DNA of 64,000 nt from Cyanoderma ruficeps (taxonomy: Eukaryota; Chordata; Aves; Passeriformes; Timaliidae): NCBI GenBank assembly GCA_008694505.1, contig VZDJ01000034.1, positions 2,185,557 through 2,249,556 on the forward strand. Reading direction: 5' to 3'. Below are positions 61,801 through 64,000 of this stretch, piece after piece. Under the pieces are notes generated by a model. That model was given only the letters and a program-made list of their open reading frames with translations, was not told the DNA's origin and searched no databases. The position numbers and the translations under genes are program-made. How positions within the stretch are numbered: position 1 is the first letter of the stretch; every line of letters starts with the position of its first letter.

Positions 61801-64000
61801 AGGGGGCAAAGGAAGAATTCGGATTGCTGCTTCTGGACAGTTCTTCCCAAGAGTTGTGTGTGGAACCGTGGAATTTCAGTGGTGTTTTCTGTATTCTGTG
61901 TGGAGAGTACAGTCTTCAATGAAGTGAATTGGAAAACCATAAACTTTCATTTGTTATTACAAACCCCTTTCTGTATGTTATCGGTCTGAATCTATAAGAT
62001 TAATGGCAAACTTTAGCAGTACTTTGTCGTGCAGTGGGAAATGAAGTTTTCAATGTGTTTACATCTTACAGTACTGGTCAGCTCTTTGCATGGAATGTCC
62101 TTTTGTGTTCACCATCCTCTGCAACTAATACATGCTGCTTCATTTTGCTAACAGAAAGTGATAATTTGGAAGTGGTGTTTGTGTCAGGATCCAACAGAGT
62201 ACCTTCATCGTTTGCTGTTACCCAGTTCTGTCTCATTTGGTTGTACTGCCTTTGCCGTGTTGGTCAAGCTCGTGCTGCTTTCAATCTTCTTATGATGTTA
62301 TTACTTCATTGCTTTTGTCATAACTCTCCTCATCATTCAGAATGTTTATACAACCAGAAAAAACCTCTATGGTTTTCTACTTTGTAAGGTCTTCCAATTA
62401 ACATTAAGGATTAATAGTATGTGAAGAGATTTTCTATTTTCCATATACTTCCGGAGATTTTCTGTTTTCCATATACTACAGGAATTTAGTGGTAATATTG
62501 AGGCGTTGGGTAACTGCATGATGTGAGCTGCTTAACCCTGAACAGGTAGTTTGCTCTTGCTTTGGAAGTGAGGAAAGTATTACAGTGTCTGGAATTTTTT
62601 TACCTGAATGCTGTGTGTTCTCCTAATCAGTCATTTGTATTCTTCAGGAAAGGAGGGTCTCTATAGGAGTTTGTTATACTCCAAACAAAAAAACCCAAAA
62701 GGGTTGAAATCTGCCACTCATATATGACAAAAATTGTTGAGCAGGAATAATAAAGGCTTTTTTCTCCCCAGGAAAGAAGAAGACTCAGGAAGGTAAAAAC
62801 AAGGGAAAGAAGGCAGCAGATACAAAACAGAAAAAGACTGATTTGGATTCTACTTCTGCAGATATGAAGGATTCTAAGGAGGGTGAGTTCTCAAGTGTCT
62901 TATTTTTTCCTTCTGTTTATCTTTTTAAATCAAAGGATTGTCATGTTTAGTACATTAGCAGGTTATCTTACTGTAGCAAAGTGAACATGTTTATATTGTT
63001 TACCCCAATTGTTTGACTAATTAGGAACTTGGCTTTTAGAAGCATGTCATTAAATGTACAACCCTGACCACAGGAAAAACTAATGTGCTGCAAAATTTAG
63101 ATGTAAACCCAAACTCCTTAGAAGATGGTAGCAGAGCAAAGTCCTTATTCTAGTGTCTTTGGAGCTTAGTTACGTGGTCATTATTTATTGCTAATTAACA
63201 AAGTCAGTACCAAGGAGGAAAAAATACAGTATTAATTCTTTTGACCCATAACTCTTCCATCCCTTCCCTCTGTTGTCCCTTCTGCTTGCACAACATGTGC
63301 ATGACTGTTCAGCTGTCTTATGGCCCAGCTCCAGGAATGGAGAAGGATTTTTTGCTCTATAATGTACCCACGTAGGCAACACTGGGGATTGGCAGCAAAG
63401 GTGTTTTGCTGGATTCATCACAGAATATTTTTGGGTTGGAAGGGACCTTAAAACTTATTTTCTCCTAACCCCCTGCCATGGGCAGGGACACCTTTGACTA
63501 GACAAGGTTGCTCAGAGCCTCATCCAACCTGGCCTTATTTTCTTCAGCAGTGGATATACCTGACAACAGATAGGTAAAACTTTCATGCAGAGGTGAAAAC
63601 ATCCATCCATCCACAGGAGTAAATAAATGAGAAGTGGTGGTATTGCATTGGGTCAGGAACATTGGATATGTTGTGCTAGAAAAAAAAGGAGAAGAAAGGC
63701 ACAGCATATCCTGAAATGTTTGGTAAAAACATCCATGCATTTCTTCATTAGACTCTTGTGTTCCAGGTCATAAAGAGGAAGATGAAACGCCTTCTGTTTC
63801 TGCTGTGCTGTCTCTGGAACAAACAGCTGTGATTCAGGAAATGGTAAATCAAGATGTACTTCCAAAGCTGATGGTCCCCAGTCCAACCAACGAACCGCAA
63901 GTGGTGACTGAAGACAAGCAAGGAGAAGCAATGAACTGTGCATCAGATGATTTAGATGACGATGAAGAGGAGGATGAAGAAGAGGAGGATGAAGAGGAGC
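28838..64000 (+). CDS. PRDM2: PRDM2/RIZ1, PR-domain zinc-finger protein, N-terminal 285 residues (3' part beyond window)
   Basis: The coding join is 28838-28846, 35306-35423, 35685-35788, 37959-38111, 43193-43319, 62772-62882 and 63767-64000 (856 nt); all phases agree. PRDM2 is a nuclear Rb-binding tumour suppressor; its PR (SET-like) domain is linked to H3K9 methylation, and C2H2 fingers follow further on. Visible: N-terminus MNQDTSDSPVAVETL; PR domain about residues 28-141 with VYYPNLGWMCVDATDP, NLFPLEINR and GEELLVWYNGEDDP; a basic segment at 171-192 (KKKTQEGKNKGKK), probably nuclear-localising; then an acidic tract from residue 268. The internal M202 coincides with the start of the shorter RIZ2 form. 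Residue 106 is Arg, where I recall Cys in human. The Rb motif, zinc fingers and proline-rich region lie outside the window. Confidence 0.96.
28847..35305 (+). other. PRDM2: PRDM2 intron 2
   Basis: About 6.5 kb of AT-rich sequence with one CR1 fragment (34278-34500). No other exon or RNA gene recognised. Confidence 0.75.
34278..34500 (+). mobile_element. CR1 LINE 3'-end fragment, internally deleted
   Basis: Shares cacagggtgcccagagcagc, ttggagcagcctggggtagt and ggaaggtggccctgcccatg with the other copies. The terminal section is diverged and the octamer end is missing. Confidence 0.85.
35306..35423 (+). CDS. PRDM2: PRDM2 exon 3 (N-terminus and start of the PR domain)
   Basis: The acceptor is gacttgtag at 35305 and the donor CTTG|gtgagt at 35424. 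It encodes residues 4-42, ending VRLFPSAVDKTRL, and leaves in phase 1. DVPEHVLRGLPEDVRLFPSA is near-identical to mammalian PRDM2. Confidence 0.95.
35685..35788 (+). CDS. PRDM2: PRDM2 exon 4 (PR domain, GKKFGPFVGDKKKR segment)
   Basis: The acceptor is tctcctcag at 35684 and the donor GGAG|gtaaga at 35789. It encodes residues 43-77: the strand-rich first half of the PR domain with GKKFGPFVGDKKKR and YMWE. Phase 1 in, phase 0 out. Confidence 0.96.
37505..37530 (-). repeat. Inverted copy of the exon 5 acceptor junction
   Basis: The stretch 37505-37525 is the exact reverse complement of the acceptor plus the first 13 bases of exon 5 (21 of 21 bases); the similarity extends a few bases more. It sits about 40 bases before the direct array and can pair with any copy in the transcript. 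Confidence 0.85.
37568..37958 (+). repeat. Minisatellite of 77-80 bp units made from the PRDM2 exon 5 splice junction
   Basis: Units start at 37568, 37648, 37728, 37805 and 37882; the true exon starts at 37959. Periods are 80, 80, 77, 77 and 77. Each unit carries tattaccccaacctgggc or a close variant (the first 23 exon bases), then about 30 bases ending gtgatatgagcag, then tgtccctgtgtctctctc and AG. Thus each unit rebuilds a polypyrimidine tract, an AG and an exon-like start. Read from each decoy AG in the exon 5 frame, every unit meets TGA within 16-18 codons. Confidence 0.95.
37959..38111 (+). CDS. PRDM2: PRDM2 exon 5 (PR domain core)
   Basis: The acceptor is ctctcccag at 37958 and the donor AAAG|gtatca at 38112. 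It encodes residues 78-128 (51 codons, phase 0 both ends), from VYYPNLGWM to TIYYKSLK, the core of the PR/SET fold. Skipping this exon would keep frame but destroy the domain. The first 23 bases of the exon and its acceptor are also repeated five times directly upstream (see the minisatellite at 37568). Residue 106 is Arg (CGC). Confidence 0.96.
42136..42248. repeat. AT-rich simple and imperfect tandem repeats
   Basis: (AAT)n/(AAC)n at about 42138-42162, then two to three imperfect units of gtattaataattaacgacat type (21-24 bp) at 42191-42248, ending where the CR1 copy begins. Confidence 0.7.
42259..42537 (+). mobile_element. CR1 LINE 3'-end fragment
   Basis: Begins caagaactgtagtgatgggc and carries acagggtgcccagagaagct, gatagtggaaggtgtccctg and gatcccttccaacccc, ending near catgattttt. 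It lies in PRDM2 intron 5, directly before a T-rich tract. Confidence 0.9.
42541..42990. repeat. T-rich then G/T-rich low-complexity tract with G-quadruplex potential
   Basis: 42541-42700 is poly-T with g and c interruptions; 42700-42990 alternates G runs with T runs. G runs at 42939-42943, 42952-42955, 42963-42966, 42975-42977 and 42985-42989 are spaced by loops of 7-8 bases. The phrase gctgttctctgtgtg recurs near 42805 and 42920, with a variant near 43000. An unresolved base (n) is at 42934. Confidence 0.8.
43193..43319 (+). CDS. PRDM2: PRDM2 exon 6 (end of the PR domain, inside a CpG island)
   Basis: The acceptor is cccggcag at 43192 and the donor AGAG|gtacgg at 43320. It encodes residues 129-170 plus one base, PIAAGEELLVWYNG onward, ending HSPKARR. 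GEELLVWY is the closing motif of PR domains. Third positions are nearly all G or C, unlike exons 4, 7 and 8, and Lys residues of the mammalian protein appear as Arg here. The whole surrounding region is open in this frame for about 960 bases. Confidence 0.96.
43570..43915. repeat. 41-bp GC-rich minisatellite in PRDM2 intron 6
   Basis: The phrase gggagct recurs at 43611, 43652, 43693 and 43734, exactly 41 bases apart, with the core gaactcggggccgccccgag. Degenerate units (gcgatcc..tgggaag) continue on both sides. The period is not a multiple of three. Confidence 0.9.
47169..47211 (+). repeat. Short tandem duplication, 23-bp period
   Basis: ggaataatttgtagcagtga occurs at 47169 and 47192, in PRDM2 intron 6. 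Confidence 0.85.
57245..57290. repeat. TA/TG microsatellite
   Basis: An alternating tatata run passing into gtgtgtatgtgtgc; simple repeat in PRDM2 intron 6. Confidence 0.8.
59358..59416 (+). other. Candidate cassette or alternative 5' exon in PRDM2 intron 6
   Basis: A 59-bp stretch has a long pyrimidine-rich lead and the acceptor tctttcttgtttag at 59357, and a near-perfect donor ATG|gtaagt at 59417. Joined to exon 6 it reads DQVEDPAGRSSHVG and onward without a stop, but 59 is not a multiple of three, so exon 7 would be read out of frame and stop at a TGA formed at its internal atatga. It would therefore be a poison exon for RIZ1, or a 5'UTR exon for RIZ2, which starts at that same ATG. It could also be chance. 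Confidence 0.4.
62426..62481 (+). repeat. Short tandem duplication, 28-bp period
   Basis: gagattttctattttccata at 62426 is repeated at 62454 with one change, about 300 bp before exon 7. Confidence 0.85.
62772..62882 (+). CDS. PRDM2: PRDM2 exon 7 (lysine-rich linker; internal RIZ2 start codon)
   Basis: The acceptor is ttctccccag at 62771 and the donor GGAGG|gtgagt at 62883; phase 1 in and out. It encodes residues 171-207 with a highly basic stretch, KKKTQEGKNKGKK and KQKK. ATG at 62864-62866 is codon 202, the position at which the PR-less RIZ2 protein starts in mammals. Confidence 0.93.
62864..62866 (+). promoter_or_regulatory. PRDM2: Internal in-frame ATG (codon 202), probable RIZ2 translation start
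   Basis: The RIZ2 isoform lacks the first 201 residues of RIZ1 in mammals. Counting through the spliced exons puts this ATG at codon 202. The context gcagatATGa has G at -3, an acceptable initiation context. Confidence 0.6.
62883..63766 (+). other. PRDM2: PRDM2 intron 7
   Basis: An 884-bp intron with a minus-strand CR1 fragment at 63419-63537; otherwise plain. Confidence 0.8.
63419..63537 (-). mobile_element. CR1 LINE 3'-end fragment, antisense
   Basis: The reverse complement reads the CR1 terminus: aaggccaggttggatgagg, aaggtgtccctgcccatggc, ggtcccttccaaccc and a terminal attctgtg. A short copy 230 bp upstream of PRDM2 exon 8. Confidence 0.88.
63767..64000 (+). CDS. PRDM2: PRDM2 exon 8, first part (continues beyond the window)
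   Basis: The acceptor is tgttccag at 63766. It encodes residues 208-285, beginning GHKEEDETPSVSAVLSLEQ and running into an Asp/Glu tract from residue 268 made of GAT/GAA/GAG triplets at the very end. In PRDM2 this very large exon encodes the acidic region, Rb-binding motif, zinc fingers and proline-rich stretch; only the first 234 bases are here. Confidence 0.95.

Larger units (their letters stand above)
43320..62771 (+). other. PRDM2: PRDM2 intron 6 (19.5 kb)
   Basis: It begins with about 600 bases of CpG island including a 41-bp minisatellite, then continues as AT-rich sequence. A 59-bp candidate cassette exon lies at 59358-59416. Other open frames (up to about 140 codons) lack support. 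No CR1 copy recognised in this long stretch. Confidence 0.7.

Overview
The window is vertebrate nuclear DNA, almost certainly from a bird. It has intron-exon structure with GT..AG splice sites and two CpG islands, most of its length is non-coding, and it carries four CR1 LINE 3'-end fragments, the dominant avian interspersed repeat. A passerine is plausible from the CR1 subtype, but that is only an impression. Nothing prokaryotic or viral was seen.

Two protein genes lie head to tail on the + strand, in the PDPN-PRDM2 order known from other vertebrates. Podoplanin (PDPN) is complete, with six coding exons between 181 and 12110 that join without a frame break into a 134-residue mucin-like type I membrane protein ending in the characteristic RKMSGRYSP tail. 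PRDM2 (RIZ) starts at a CpG-island promoter near 21.65 kb. It has a non-coding exon 1, the start codon in exon 2 (28838), a PR domain spread over exons 3-6, a basic exon 7, and the beginning of the large exon 8, which runs off the window in the middle of an acidic tract. All PRDM2 exon phases agree, and the first 285 residues are readable.

Layout: 1-250 PDPN exon 1; 251-10212 long intron 1; 10213-12110 the other five coding exons; to about 13.25 kb PDPN 3'UTR; 13.25-20.86 kb intergenic; 20.86-21.60 kb purine-rich minisatellite; 21.59-21.96 kb CpG island with PRDM2 exon 1; 21.7-43.2 kb PRDM2 introns 1-5 with exons 2-5; 42.5-43.9 kb a G/T-rich tract followed by a second CpG island around exon 6; 43.3-62.8 kb intron 6; 62.8-64.0 kb exons 7 and 8.

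The most unusual signal is at 37.5-37.96 kb. The intron 4/exon 5 junction of PRDM2, including the acceptor and about 23 coding bases, has been amplified into a 77-80 bp minisatellite. This leaves five upstream decoy acceptors, each leading to an early stop, plus one inverted copy. Other notable points are a second CpG island with opposed CCAAT boxes at exon 6, a plausible promoter for the PR-less RIZ2 form; a well-formed 59-bp candidate cassette exon at 59358 that would truncate RIZ1; and conservation of the internal methionine 202 that starts RIZ2. All calls come from reading the sequence and recalling family members; no database search was run.
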